A DNA stretch of 64,000 nt. Source: Theocolax elegans. Lineage: Eukaryota; Arthropoda; Insecta; Hymenoptera; Cerocephalidae. Each line of letters opens with the position of its first letter. Position 1 is the first letter of the stretch. Positions 20,464 through 32,185 of this stretch are shown here, piece after piece. Location of the stretch: contig CM047430.1 in NCBI GenBank assembly GCA_026168455.1, positions 29,107,237 to 29,171,236 on the forward strand. Reading direction: 5' to 3'. The position numbers and the translations under genes are program-made. The notes below the pieces were generated by a model. It had not been told where the DNA came from. It made no database searches and saw only the letters and a list, made by a program, of their open reading frames with translations.

Positions 20464-23449
20464 TTAAAAATAATTATTCTTCTTTTCCATGTCATCAGCT
20501 TCTTCTGGTCCTCTCGTACCAAATCTACAAGGTATAATTACAGTATGATTAATAATAACATATTAACAATGTGAATAGCAGTCTTTCCTCCTCAAATATA
20601 GAAAATAGTTACGTTTAAAAAGCGTTACTAATATGCTTAAAAAATGTGGAATATATTGAATTTATTAATTCTTAAAAATTTATTTAAACTGTATACAAAT
20701 AATTTTAATATTGATAAAAGCATTATGTTTAAGCCGCAACTTATATCGTTTGTAAAAAAATTATAAGTTCAAAAATGTATTCCTACTTGTAATTAATAGG
20801 ACGAATTTGATCATCTTCGATTTTATGAAGTATTGGTGTGAATATTCTCCAGGCTTCTTTGAGTTCGTCGGTGCGTACAAAGTTTACTTGCGAGCCACGA
20901 AAAACATCCAAAATCAGTCTTTCATACGCCTCAGGTATGGATAAATGCTAAAATGAAGATAAATGTCGAATTATAGTTTATTTAAATTCAGATTTTTCCA
21001 TCCTGCTGCATTTTTTATTACTCACTTTATATTCATTTTCATAGATGAAGTTTACTTTAATTTGTTCTACGTTAGACGTGATACCAGGAGATTTGGACGC
21101 AATTTTCATTTCTATTGCTTCTCCTTTTGCTACTCTTAAAATTAATTCATTTCTTCGAACTTGACCACTGTGAATATTATCAATCACGTCGCGATATTGA
21201 ATTCTTATTTCAGTCTTTTTTTTCCCTAAACCTACAAATATTTTAAGTTTTAAATAGTTTTACGTAATATTGTAGTAAAACGCATCATATAAGTTATAAT
21301 TAGTTAATTAATTTCGATATAATATATGATCAATGCTTTAATTGTGCAACACATTATTTATAAAATATCAAGTTTTAAATTCTAATTAGAAATAAGTTGA
21401 CTTAATAATTTTCTTATTCCTTGGATCTTGTGTTACATACCTTTTCCAGCTCTTATGATAAAAGGAACACCGCTCCATCGATCATTATTGATCCTTAATA
21501 CAGTAAGGGCAAATGTCGCCGTTAAAGAGTCCGATGGAACTGATGGATCTTCTAAGTAGCCTTTCTGCTCTTTAGGATTTTTTGAATCTGGATTACCAAC
21601 GTATTGCCCAAGCACTACATCATCCAGCACGATAGATTTTATGTCTTTTAAAAGATTAACTTTTTTATCCCTATAATTTACAAGAAAAATCACTTATTTT
21701 CATTTTAGAAAAAATAACAAAACTTAACATTCTAATTTCGATTTTAAAGACTACTATCCATTACTACATTATAAAATTATTTTCAATCAGAATTTATTAA
21801 ATTAGAATTTAAAGATTCTGAGCATTCATTTATAAAAATTATAAAATCTGATCATACAAAATAAGTACCTAATATCATTAGTATGTCCAGATACTGGCTT
21901 TTCCATAGCAATTAGCGATACAATTTGCAGTAAATGATTTTGCATGACATCCCGAATAATGCCGTACTGATCGAAATATCCACCTCTTCCTTCGACACCC
22001 AAATTCTCTTCAAAAAGTACTTCAACCGAAGCAATCGAGTTATTATTCCAAGATGGTTCGAATACTTTGTTGGCAAATCTAAATGTGAGGAGGTTTTGGA
22101 TCATTTCCTTTCCGAGAAAATGGTCCATTCGATAAATTTGATCCTCCTCGAAGAGAGCCGATAAATGATTAGAAAGCTTTTCTGACGTAGCAGAGTCACG
22201 TCCAAATGGCTTTTCTATTACCAACCTTGTTTTCCCCCTGGAACATTAATTATTTTTAATTATATCTAAACAAATCAGTCATTTTGAATGGTACTTAACA
22301 ACTTACAAAAATTAATTTTACGCTATAAGAACAAATTGAACAATAGTTGGAAATTTGTTTGTCGGAAATAAATATTATAAAAGATAGCTTACTTTGGTGC
22401 CATGCAAGCTCGTTTGACCTGCGAAGCCGCGCTAGGAAAGATCGATGGTGGTAGCGCAAGATAAAATATTCTGTTACCGTTTCCATTTTGCTCAAAATCA
22501 TTGAGTTCATCATTGATTTCATTGTAATCAGCATCAGAATCATTGGTTCCATTAATATAACGATTGAGACTCCAAAATTCTTCGTAAAGTTCCTTTTCAC
22601 TCGGATGAACTTTTATAAAGGGATCGCAATTTTTTCGTAATTCAGCAATTGTCATTTGACTTAACGAATAACCATAGAATCTTGTTTTCGGTGGCAATAG
22701 ATTATCTCGAAACAAGTACCATAGTGCGGGATATATCTTCCGTTTTGCTAAATCTCCCTGTAGTGTAAGTAAATAATAGTGTCAATTAAATAATACTTTC
22801 AAAATAATCAAAATTATAATCTTTCAAAGAAAATTTGCGCAAAATCCAACTTACTGAAGCACCAAGAGTAACAAAAGAATGAGGAACAGTGCTGCTGTCA
22901 AATGTTTCATCTGAGCGACTGTTTCTAAGAGATTTAGCATTTGTGATAAAACCTTGGCTCTCTTGAGTATAAGTTACTGGTTAAATGGAAAATAAATTAT
23001 AATTATGTAATTAGATGTATAAATTCTAGGACTTTTAATTTTTAATAAAAATGTTTAGTGTAATAAAATTATGCCACAAGAGGGTGCCAAAGTTAATTTT
23101 TATTGTTTCCATTTTTATCCATAGTCTAAGTGTGTGTTGAATTTTACAGAAACATATCATTACATTTTCGATAAGTTTCTTACCAAAAATCTAAAGTTAA
23201 TCTTACGGTGTACAACGATTTGACATTTCTTCAATAAATATTGTTCTCGAAAACGCAATTATATTTTTTCTGAATTTCTACACATAGTTAGAAAATTGTA
23301 AATTTTAGTTAGTTTATATACTGTTATATTTTACATTAATTAATTAACAAAAATTGACTTTGGCACCCTTTTAATAAAACAATTTTATTTATGTAATATC
23401 TACCTAGTATTAAGCAACAGAGAGCTAAAAGATTATACAATCTTGCCAT
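20464..23449 (-). CDS. Glucose-6-phosphate dehydrogenase with signal peptide (paralog 1)
   Basis: Eight exons: 23404-23449, 22855-22976, 22393-22757, 21869-22237, 21441-21670, 21026-21231, 20787-20947, 20464-20524. All introns are GT-AG and the frame is open for 519 residues (the human enzyme has 515). Oxidises glucose 6-phosphate with NADP+ to the lactone plus NADPH. Visible motifs: NADP loop GASGDLAKR (54-62), EKPFG (186-190), DHFLGKE (216-222) with the reactive Lys221, QNHLLQ (277-282) with His279, [11 protein letters not shown], and the C-terminal [10 protein letters not shown]. The catalytic set therefore looks complete. The unusual part is the start: [16 protein letters not shown] is a signal peptide on its own 46-nt exon, so the protein should be secreted or luminal, and there is no KDEL-type tail. 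N125-G-T is a possible glycosylation site. The ATG is the first in frame, 75 nt below a TATA box. Confidence 0.93.
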
Positions 23450-23523
23450 GATAAATTGAAAATTGATTTAAATTGGTTCACAGATGTAATGAACGTAATG
23501 AAAGGAAACAGTATTATCTAAAA

Positions 23524-23532
23524 CTTTATATA
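23524..23532 (-). promoter_or_regulatory. TATA box of G6PD-1
   Basis: TATATAAAG on the minus strand, 75 nt upstream of the ATG at 23449, leaving room for a start site about 30 nt downstream and a short leader. Confidence 0.6.
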
Positions 23533-24576
23533 CTTCCTGGAGAAGCTATATTTTTTATAGAATCAACAGAGTGAATTAATTGTCAACCGAAGAAAAACAA
23601 AAAACTATGTACTTACATTTCTGACTTATCTGTTTGATAAAACATTCTTTTGTTCAAAGTTACAATATATGGTATATTAATAGCTGAGCAATCGATTTGT
23701 ACAATTCATTCGTAAATGTATAGCAAATAGATAGTTTCAATAATCCAAAACCTACTTTGTCACTGTTAAAAATGTGTGTTTACTTTATAAATATTAGTTA
23801 TGAAAAAGAATTATAAGGTGTAAAGTAATATTGATTCTTATTAGCGAAACTTCTTAATATAAAATAAATTTACACCGCGTTTGAAACATTTTGACCAATT
23901 TAAAAAAATTTTTTTAAAAATTCAAATATAGAAAGTGATAGAAGTTTTTCCATAGAATGAACGATTTTAAATTGCCTTACTTTCGTGTTGCTTAATTGCA
24001 TTAAATACTTTATTATACTATAAAAAATAAGGTACGTAACAAAACCTACCATTAATGCATTTTTATAGTTTGTATACGCTTTTGATCATTCGGATTTCTA
24101 TCAAAATTTATCAATTAAATATTGATTTTTCTAAAAACAAAGAACACATATATAAAAAACAATGTAAGTATACTGCAACATTTAAATTCAAAATGTGTTA
24201 GTTATTAAATGAAAATAATAACATAGTATTATATCAGTGTTTTTTATATGTAATGGTAAATGAATTAATACAAGCATAATTTATTATTAATACAAAATTG
24301 TTTTTAACTTATTACTTAAATATTAGGTACTTATGTTACACATTTTTACAGCAATAGACAGATTATTTATGTTTTTTTTTTAATTTTTTGCAAACTGCTT
24401 GTACGAATAAAATAAATAGTTCAGTATATGCAGATAATTTCCTTTATTTGTTTTATAGTTCTTTAAGGAATTCATACATTTAATTTTGCTAAGTGTGATA
24501 ATCATTACATAAAAATAATGTAATACAAATATTATCAAAAACTGTGAAGTATTAAATATATATTTGCGTGCAGTAA
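23533..24576. other. Intergenic, AT-rich
   Basis: Between the micro-exon gene and the G6PD-1 promoter. No exon, repeat or RNA gene seen. Confidence 0.5.
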
Positions 24577-25555
24577 CTATTCATCGACATGACCGGTACC
24601 TAACCGATTTTCTTCTTCCTCTGCGAGTTTTTCAACATACTGTTTTGCTTTTATGTATATGGCTTTTAAACTTTCATCATCAGTCAATTTATCGCACAAA
24701 TATTGTTTGAGCACAGACTAAAATACGATATATTAAAATGCGCTATATCATTGTTCAATAATAAAATTAATAATTTTAACTTGTGTTACATTAGACTTAC
24801 TTTGCAATCCAATAACAGAATTTCTGCTTCATCACTTTCGCAGTAATTCAGGTAGGTATTACAATTAATATTGTTCTATTAATTAAACAATTAAATTTAT
24901 ATTCAGATCAATTACGTTACTATATATAGTAATAATATTTCTTCGGAATAAGTATTAAAAAAACTAACCTGCTTAAGCTCCTCCTCAATAACCTCTCTAA
25001 AATCTTTTACAATATAGTTCTAAAAATATTAGAAATATTCTAACCATTTATCATAAAACGGGGTAAAAGAATGTTGATATTAATAGTATTTCAGTATACT
25101 TACAAGTACGTCATCCTCAACCTAAAAACATCAGTTTTTTTAATACATTAAATATAGAAAAATTGAATAATTATTAAGGCATCACCAAACCTGCATAATA
25201 ACCAATGTTTACCAACTTACAGTTTACTCCCGAAATTGTCAATTTTATTAAATTTTCGTGAGTTTAATTAAAATATAGGGGAGAGGGCTTCACTCACGAA
25301 ATTAAAAAAAATTTGAAAATTCTGTTAGTAAACTTTCGCCCAGTAAATATCGGTTAGTATACAAATAAGTGTATCATGTAAAATAGTCAATTGAAATTTA
25401 ATATTAATTTGTAAATATATTTTAATATAAAATATATTTCACTAAATATTTAAAGGGTTTCAAGTAATAAATAATAAATCTGTTTAATTTACCGAACTGA
25501 TTTCCGTAATGACCATACAAAATCCTAACAACCAAAGGAATGTAATTCTAAACAT
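24577..25555 (-). CDS. Small secreted four-cysteine protein, micro-exon gene
   Basis: Not visible as a single open frame. Reconstructed from five exons, every junction phase 0 with GT-AG borders: 25493-25555 (63 nt), 25104-25121 (18 nt), 24969-25019 (51 nt), 24801-24875 (75 nt), 24577-24717 (141 nt). It encodes 115 residues. Exon 1 is a signal peptide (MFRITFLWLLGFCMVITEISS). The mature part of about 94 residues has four cysteines (INCNTYLNYC, then DC, then YLC), an acidic helix-like segment VKDFREVIEEELKQ and a very acidic C-terminus ending GTGHVDE. I recognise no family. An odorant-binding or venom-type small secreted protein is possible, but the cysteine spacing fits none that I know. It lies between two secreted-type G6PD genes on the same strand, 1.1 kb from each. 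The weakest point is the acceptor of exon 4, which has a poor pyrimidine tract. Confidence 0.75.
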
Positions 25556-25605
25556 AGTTATTGCTTTTTGATACTTGTGAAGTGAATACTAAATAACCAC
25601 GTCAA

Positions 25606-25613
25606 TAAATATA
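25606..25613 (-). promoter_or_regulatory. Possible TATA box of the micro-exon gene
   Basis: TATATTTA on the minus strand about 52 nt before the ATG at 25555. A weak match in AT-rich DNA. Confidence 0.3.
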
Positions 25614-26647
25614 CTTTTTGTATATCCAGTACTGATAATAGTATTTTATTGTCAAGGTTTTAAACATTATTATGCTTAAATCCATATTGAAATACGTATA
25701 TACTCATTACATGTTTACTATCAAACATGTGAGAAAAATTGTACGCTACATAATACACGATTTATTAATAAAAAATATAGAATTTTATTATTTTCCTGAA
25801 GACATTAAAGCATTAAATGCTATCGTCATTATATTGTTAACGTAAATGCACAAAAAGAATATGTATAAAGAAGAATGCAAATATTTATTAATTGCTTGAT
25901 ATTATACCTGTAAATTACAATACTATATATTAAATTAGACTCTAGATAAATATGCTTTTACAAAATTTAACGTTGCAATGAAATTTTCAAATTGCTTTTC
26001 ATATTTTAATTTCCTATATTTTCGTATAGTACACATTTATATTTTTAATAATGAAATATATTTCTTGTAAGTTGTTTTGACATAAATTTCAAGAATAAGC
26101 ATATGTATAAATGGTTTATGTGTCATGTAGAAATTTATGACAAAATTAATCTTCTTAATGATGCAATAATTTGTGATATCGCATACATTGTTGAAAAAAT
26201 TGATACGTTTCAGACGGAAGTATCGCTAATATAACTTTTACAATGTAACAATGTTCGAATATATCAAACAGCTGTGTGTATCTTATTACAAAAGTAAGTA
26301 ACTTATCGATCTCCAATTCATAATCATAATACTTCAATATTTGTTTACACGTATTCCATTATTATTTTATACGACAATTCTTTAAACTTTTCATTATTTA
26401 AGAATAAACATAATCGGTGCCTATCCAAAATTATCGTATTATGTAAATAGATTTGAGGAAAAGATTTAAGAAAAAGATATTAAGAGACGCATTCAATAAA
26501 ATTGAAAATTTAAATAATTTATTTATTTAAATATGTACAAACGTGTTTGCAACACTTGTATATAAAAGACTATATATATATTATACATGTATTTGTGTAG
26601 AGAAATTAATGATATGGAAATGATATTATTAATACTATATTACTGTA
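25614..26647. other. Intergenic, AT-rich
   Basis: Between G6PD-2 and the micro-exon gene. A 60-codon minus-strand frame at 26155-26337 has no recognisable feature. Nothing else seen. Confidence 0.5.
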
Positions 26648-29600
26648 TCACAAGAAATTATTCTTCCTTTCGATTTCATCTGCCTCAAGAGGTCCAGTTG
26701 TGCCAAATCTAAAAATAATATATTGACATTAACGTATATTCAATATTTAATTGTAAGATATTTGTATTTCTATTATTACTTGTATTCAATAGGTCTGATT
26801 TTCTTATTTTCAATTTCATGGAGTACAGGAGTAAAAATCCTCCAGGCTTCGCTGAGTTCATCAGTACGTACGAAATTGAGTTGAGAACCACGGAATACAT
26901 CAAGTATCAGTCTTTCATAAGCACCAGGCATTGTTAAATTCTGTATAGAACGTAGAAACGTATATTTTAACATATTGGTTATGATATTTATATAATATTT
27001 ATAAGCGCCAAATGGATATTTCATTTTTTTTACTTACCTTGTATTCGTTTTTGTAGGTAAAGTCAATATTGATTTGTTCGATGTCACTCGTAATACCAGG
27101 AGTTTTCGACATAATTTTCGCTTGCAGCGCTTCGGTTTTACCTACTCTAATGACTAATTCGTTTCTCTTTGCTTGACCGTCAAACAGTCCGTGCGCAACA
27201 TCCTTGAATTGGATTATTATATCGGTTCTGTTAATATTTAAACCTGCAAATTTTTATTAACTATTAAATCAATTAAATTCGTGCTTTGTATGAATCTAAC
27301 ATCAACATGATTGTCATATTATCAAATTATTAAAGATATAACGTTAAATTCAATTTTATAATTAGTCTATCTAGTTTTGTTTCATTACGGTTTTGCAATA
27401 ATTTACAAAAATCGCGTAACATTAATGTAGTAAGTATAATTAAATATTAAGTTATGTATAAATTATATTATACGGCTTACAATTGGGCAAAAGGGAAATT
27501 CATATTATTTGTAGTTAAAACTTTATACACTTGGCGTACCTTTGCCAGCTCTGATGATAAAAGGCACGCCATCCCATCGATCGTTGTCAACTTTTAGAAC
27601 TGTAAGAGCAAAAGTGGATGTGATTGAGCCAGCTGGTACCGTTGGATCCTCCTGATAGCCAATTCTTTCACGAGGATCTTTAGACTCAGGATTAGCTACG
27701 TATTGTCCAAGAACCACGTCATCTAGGATAATAGGTCTTGTGTGTTTCAAGAGCTCTACCTTCGCATCTCTATAACCACAGGAAAATAATATTTACTACC
27801 AGTTATTATTATAATTATATTTAATTATTTAATTATATTATGTTTCACAGATTACCATGAAAGTCAAAGTTAAAAATTAATGTTTGACTAAAATTAAAAC
27901 AAAATCACGACGCACTCCGAAATTTCGAAAAGATTTCCGAAGATTTCCAAAGACTTCCAGAGATTTCGAAATTTCTAAAAGTTTTTAGAAGTCTCTAGAA
28001 GTATTTAGAAGTCTGGAACTTATTAGAAGTAGTCTGAAGTCTTTGAAAAGTCTTCATATTTCAAATTGAGATAACAAAATTTTTTTCATTATGAAATTTC
28101 AATTAAATTCCTAAAGATTTTTTAAAACTTATAAAGATTTCTTAAGACTTGTAAAGATTTCTTAAGACTTCTAAAGGTTTCCGTGTCTTCTATATTGACT
28201 TTTTTTTTTATTCTTTGGAGTGCGTAGCCCCTCAACACTGCCTTCTGCCTTTGCGCAATCTATCATCATACAAAATTTCACAATGATCCGTGCACGCATG
28301 TTTGAGATATATTTGTAATGATAGATTACGCAAAAATAGTAGACAATGTTTTTATGAAATTACTTAAATTTTATTATAACAAGTAATTTTTAACTAAATA
28401 ATACTTCACTTTGGTAACTTCTTAACCCATTAATGCGCAAATGCACGTTTTTGTGCATACATTTTCAAACTCAAAATTCTACTAGAAAAATGAATTTTTT
28501 CAGAAGTTTTGAACCATTTTTTGGATTTTCAAAAATGGTAAAAATTAAAAAATTCGAAATTGGCTCAAACTCTTTTGAAAAAATTCAAGCGTATTCTTTG
28601 AATAATTCTAAGCATTTTTTGTTCTTGAAAATTTTTTCGTAAAGTTAATACTTTTCGAGAAACAAATTCATGAAGCTTAACATCAGGCGATTTAAAAAAA
28701 CCGCCATTTTGGAAAAACTAAGAGGGGAAAAGAAGTTCAGAACCAGCGTTTCGGACACTTCAGACATTCAAACCGCGATTTCTGTCGGTTGTTTCATTTT
28801 CCAAATGCAGAAACAGCAACAAAAATTAATTTAAAAAAAAATGAAAAAATATTTTGACTTTCTTTTAAAAAAGGTAAAAATTAATAAAGTTATTGAATTT
28901 TTTTTAGAAAATAAGTTGCAGAATTTGAAAGAGGACCATAAAAAACCCCCTATAAAGGATTACCGCCAAAAACTATTTTGTTTTTCTAGTAGAATTTTGA
29001 GTTTGAAAATGTGTGTACAAAAACGTGCATTTGCGCATTAATGGGTTAAGGGCAAATTTGTTATATATTACCAACTGAGTCATTTACCGACTAAGAAGTA
29101 TTGTTCTTCCACCAATAATTATTTAATATTAAAATTTAAGAAAAATCATTAGAAGAATACCCTCTGTATTTATTTTTGTAATCATACCTTACATCGTCCG
29201 AATGTACTGATGCTGGTTTCTCCATAGCAATCAGTGACATTATTTGCAAGAGATGATTTTGCATGACATCCCTTATCATTCCGTATTGATCAAAATATAC
29301 ACCTCTACCTTCAACACCAAAATTTTCTTTAAAATCAATCTCGATTGAAGCGATGTTCTCTTTGTTCCACGAAGGGTTAAACAGTTGATTGGCGAATCTT
29401 AAGGTGAGAAGATTTTGGACCATCTCGTAGCCAAGAAAATGATCGATCCGGTAAATTTGATCTTCCGTAAACAGACTGGATAAGTGATTGGAAAGTTCTT
29501 CCGAACTAGCTGAGTCATGGCCAAATGGTTTTTCTATCACTAATCGTGTCCATCCTCTATAACAAATACAATAGTCACATATTATTCAAATAGTTACCGT

Positions 29601-32110
29601 AATCATTATGTTTAAAAGTCATACTGTAAATAATTTTCTATATTTTTGAAATTATAAAAATGTTAAAAATAATCACGCACTTTTTAGCCATACAAGCTCG
29701 CTTAATTTGTGCAGATGAAGTTGGGAAAATTGAAGGCGGTAAGGCAAGGTAAAAGATTCTGTTGGCTTCCCCATTATTTTCGGATTGTTCGAGTACACGG
29801 TTAATCTGATTGTAATCTTCATCGCCACCATTTGATCCTTGAATATAACTATTCAATTCCCAAAATTTTTCGTACAGTTTTTCTTGGTCAGAATCGACTA
29901 GGATAAATGGCGCACATTTTTTTCTAATGTCATTGACAGTCAGTTTACTGCGAGCATGACCAAAAATCTTCGTGTTCGGAGGCAGCAAGTTGTCTCGGTA
30001 CAGGTACCAAAGTGCTGGATAAATTTCTCGTTTTGCCAAGTCACCCTGTAAGTAATATTAATTTTTCATATCAATAATTACCGATAATAACAATATGGAA
30101 TGCGGCATTTATTCAAAAATTTTGCACAGATTTAGAAACTTTTTTTATTTTTAATTTGTACAAGTGAACTATTACATAACTATTTGAATTCATGTATGTT
30201 AAATAACATGATTAGATAGGCCGATATAAATACGCGATTGTATTATCAGACTAGAAGAAAATAACATATGCATGTAATAGAACGAAAATACGTATGTATA
30301 ATTATCTGTTAATTATTTCATTTAGAACGAGCCCACTTACAATTTGAACAGAATATTGACTAATTAACATGTTTTAAATAATCATTAAAATCACAATACC
30401 GCATGTTGAATATTTGTAAAATGAATATGTCGTTTCGACTTTTCGTACTTGTTTTCTATTCAGGAGGATGATGATCATTGTCATATTGTTAAAGTATGAA
30501 AAAAAAATTTGTTAGTTACATTTACATTTTATGAACGTACTTAAATTTATAAAATACTACGAAGAATTTTCCACCTGAACTCCCAACCCTTTAAAAAAAT
30601 AACGTTAATATTGTTAATAAAATATTTTAATTTTGAATCAATTATAAATAAACTAAAATGTTATTGTTTAATTTTGTAAAAGAATTGTACATTTATCAAT
30701 TATTATATATCAATATTTTAATTTAAAGTTTTATATATAATATTTATCTTTCTTTATTGTGTCAGTAATAATAGTTATATTAAATTAAAGTTAAACAAGC
30801 AAATACATTTTAAATATTTAGATTAACGAGGATAAAGTAAATCTATTAATTATTATGGGTTTCTTTATTAATGGGACAAGCCTGGGTTAAAATTTAAAAA
30901 GTATACTATTAAATATTAACAAATTAATAATTTTTTCATAATAGTTGAAAATATTTCTTAATTTTTTAAATAAATTATATAATTATTAATTTTTAATAAT
31001 ATTAATTAATTTTAATTATATTAAAAGGCTTTTTCCTTTTCCCTTTAATACAAAAAAACACAAGTGCTTTCTTAACAACAAGACATAGCATGGTTGTGTT
31101 GCTAGCACCAAGTGAATAGCATAAATAGTTAAACAGTATAAAAAAGTATTAAGATAAAGATCTGTTATTTAGAACTATTTATTTCGCTTTCCTTTCTCTT
31201 TCTTAATTTTTTAAATATTGTTAATAGTATATTATGTTTTTTATTATTCATTAATTTGCGGAAATTAATTTTTATCAAAATATTTGAAAAAACTATAAAA
31301 ATTATAAAATTTAAAAATATTAATTACAAAAAGACTAATCAACGTAAAACTCTGAGCGGACTATTTGACATTTTAAAAACTAAAGCCGTCCAATACACAA
31401 CTAAAATTGTTCAATAGTATTTCCTTATGTAGCACGGTAATTCCAAGACCAAGACATTCGAAACGTCATTGCACCACGGAAAACTCCAGTGCTAGCGCAA
31501 TAATTATTTCCATCTACTATTATAAAAATGTTAAAGAGATACAAATAAAAAAAAATTCTAAGTAAAACGGTCTGAAAACTCCTCTTCACTTTATGGTAAA
31601 AATATAAAGGTATGTTATATACTTATATCGTTTATTTCGAAATAGGAAACGAAAATATTAACCAATATTTTTAACTGTTATCAGGAAGAAAGAATATACA
31701 TATTTCCAAACGGTTTTTAAAAACAAATACCCAAAATAATTTAATAGAATTATATAGAGTAATCTTACCGAAGCACCAAGAACAACGAAGGAATGATGAA
31801 CTTTACTAAACGCAACTGACTCATTCAAACGACTGATTGTTTGCGACTGAAGCGGATGCGTGACAAAGGCATAACTCTGCTGCGTTACGGCTACTGTAGA
31901 AACAATCGAAATAATTATACAACGTAAATTAATATTTACAGCTACTTGAAAACACTGCACTACAACTTGTAATTACAGTAATCACAAGAGAAATTTTTTC
32001 ATTTTCTTTTTTATGAAAAACTTGTTTTCCTTATTTATTGTATAAAATAATGTTTATCGTTTACCTAATATAAAGCAGCAGATGAACAACAGTTTCTCCA
32101 GTGCGTTCAT
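26648..32110 (-). CDS. Glucose-6-phosphate dehydrogenase-like, signal peptide, Lys lost (paralog 2)
   Basis: Eight exons: 32065-32110, 31769-31893, 29681-30045, 29188-29556, 27540-27769, 27038-27243, 26780-26940, 26648-26708, coding for 520 residues. Exon lengths equal those of paralog 1 except one extra codon in exon 2. The signal peptide [18 protein letters not shown] again sits on exon 1. The NADP loop GASGDLAKR (55-63), EKPFG (187-191), QNHLLQ (278-283) and [10 protein letters not shown] are kept. In the active-site signature the sequence is DHFLGYE: Tyr222 (codon TAC, 29427-29429) replaces the lysine found in nearly all G6PDs, so activity is probably lowered or lost. EGRGVYFD also has Val where paralog 1 has Gly. 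No frameshift or premature stop, so the protein appears maintained. Introns are longer than in paralog 1 and hold two MITEs. Confidence 0.93.
27908..28226. mobile_element. Possible MITE with internal short repeats in G6PD-2 intron 4
   Basis: Ends CGCACTCCGAA and its near complement TTTGGAGTGCG enclose about 300 bases made largely of degenerate agattt/cttaagact repeats. No target duplication found. Confidence 0.45.
28422..29049. mobile_element. TTAA-flanked MITE in G6PD-2 intron 4
   Basis: 620 bases between TTAA at 28422-28425 and 29046-29049. Inverted ends of about 65 bases begin CCCATTAATGCGCAAATGC and match with only a few differences. piggyBac-type ends and target. Two lysine-rich short open frames inside have no transposase motif, so it is non-autonomous. 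Lies wholly in the intron and leaves both splice sites intact. Confidence 0.88.
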
Positions 32111-32176
32111 GATTATCAAGTGATATTAGCACTAGATTATTTTGAAGTAATTGTCCAGATAATTGAAATTCATAAG

Positions 32177-32185
32177 CCTTATATA
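32177..32185 (-). promoter_or_regulatory. TATA box of G6PD-2
   Basis: TATATAAGG on the minus strand, 67 nt upstream of the ATG at 32110, at the same relative place as in paralog 1. Confidence 0.6.

Noticed and set aside
26155..26337. 60-codon minus-strand frame between the G6PD-2 gene and the micro-exon gene
   Set aside because: No motif, no TATA box or splice support; AT-rich chance frame.
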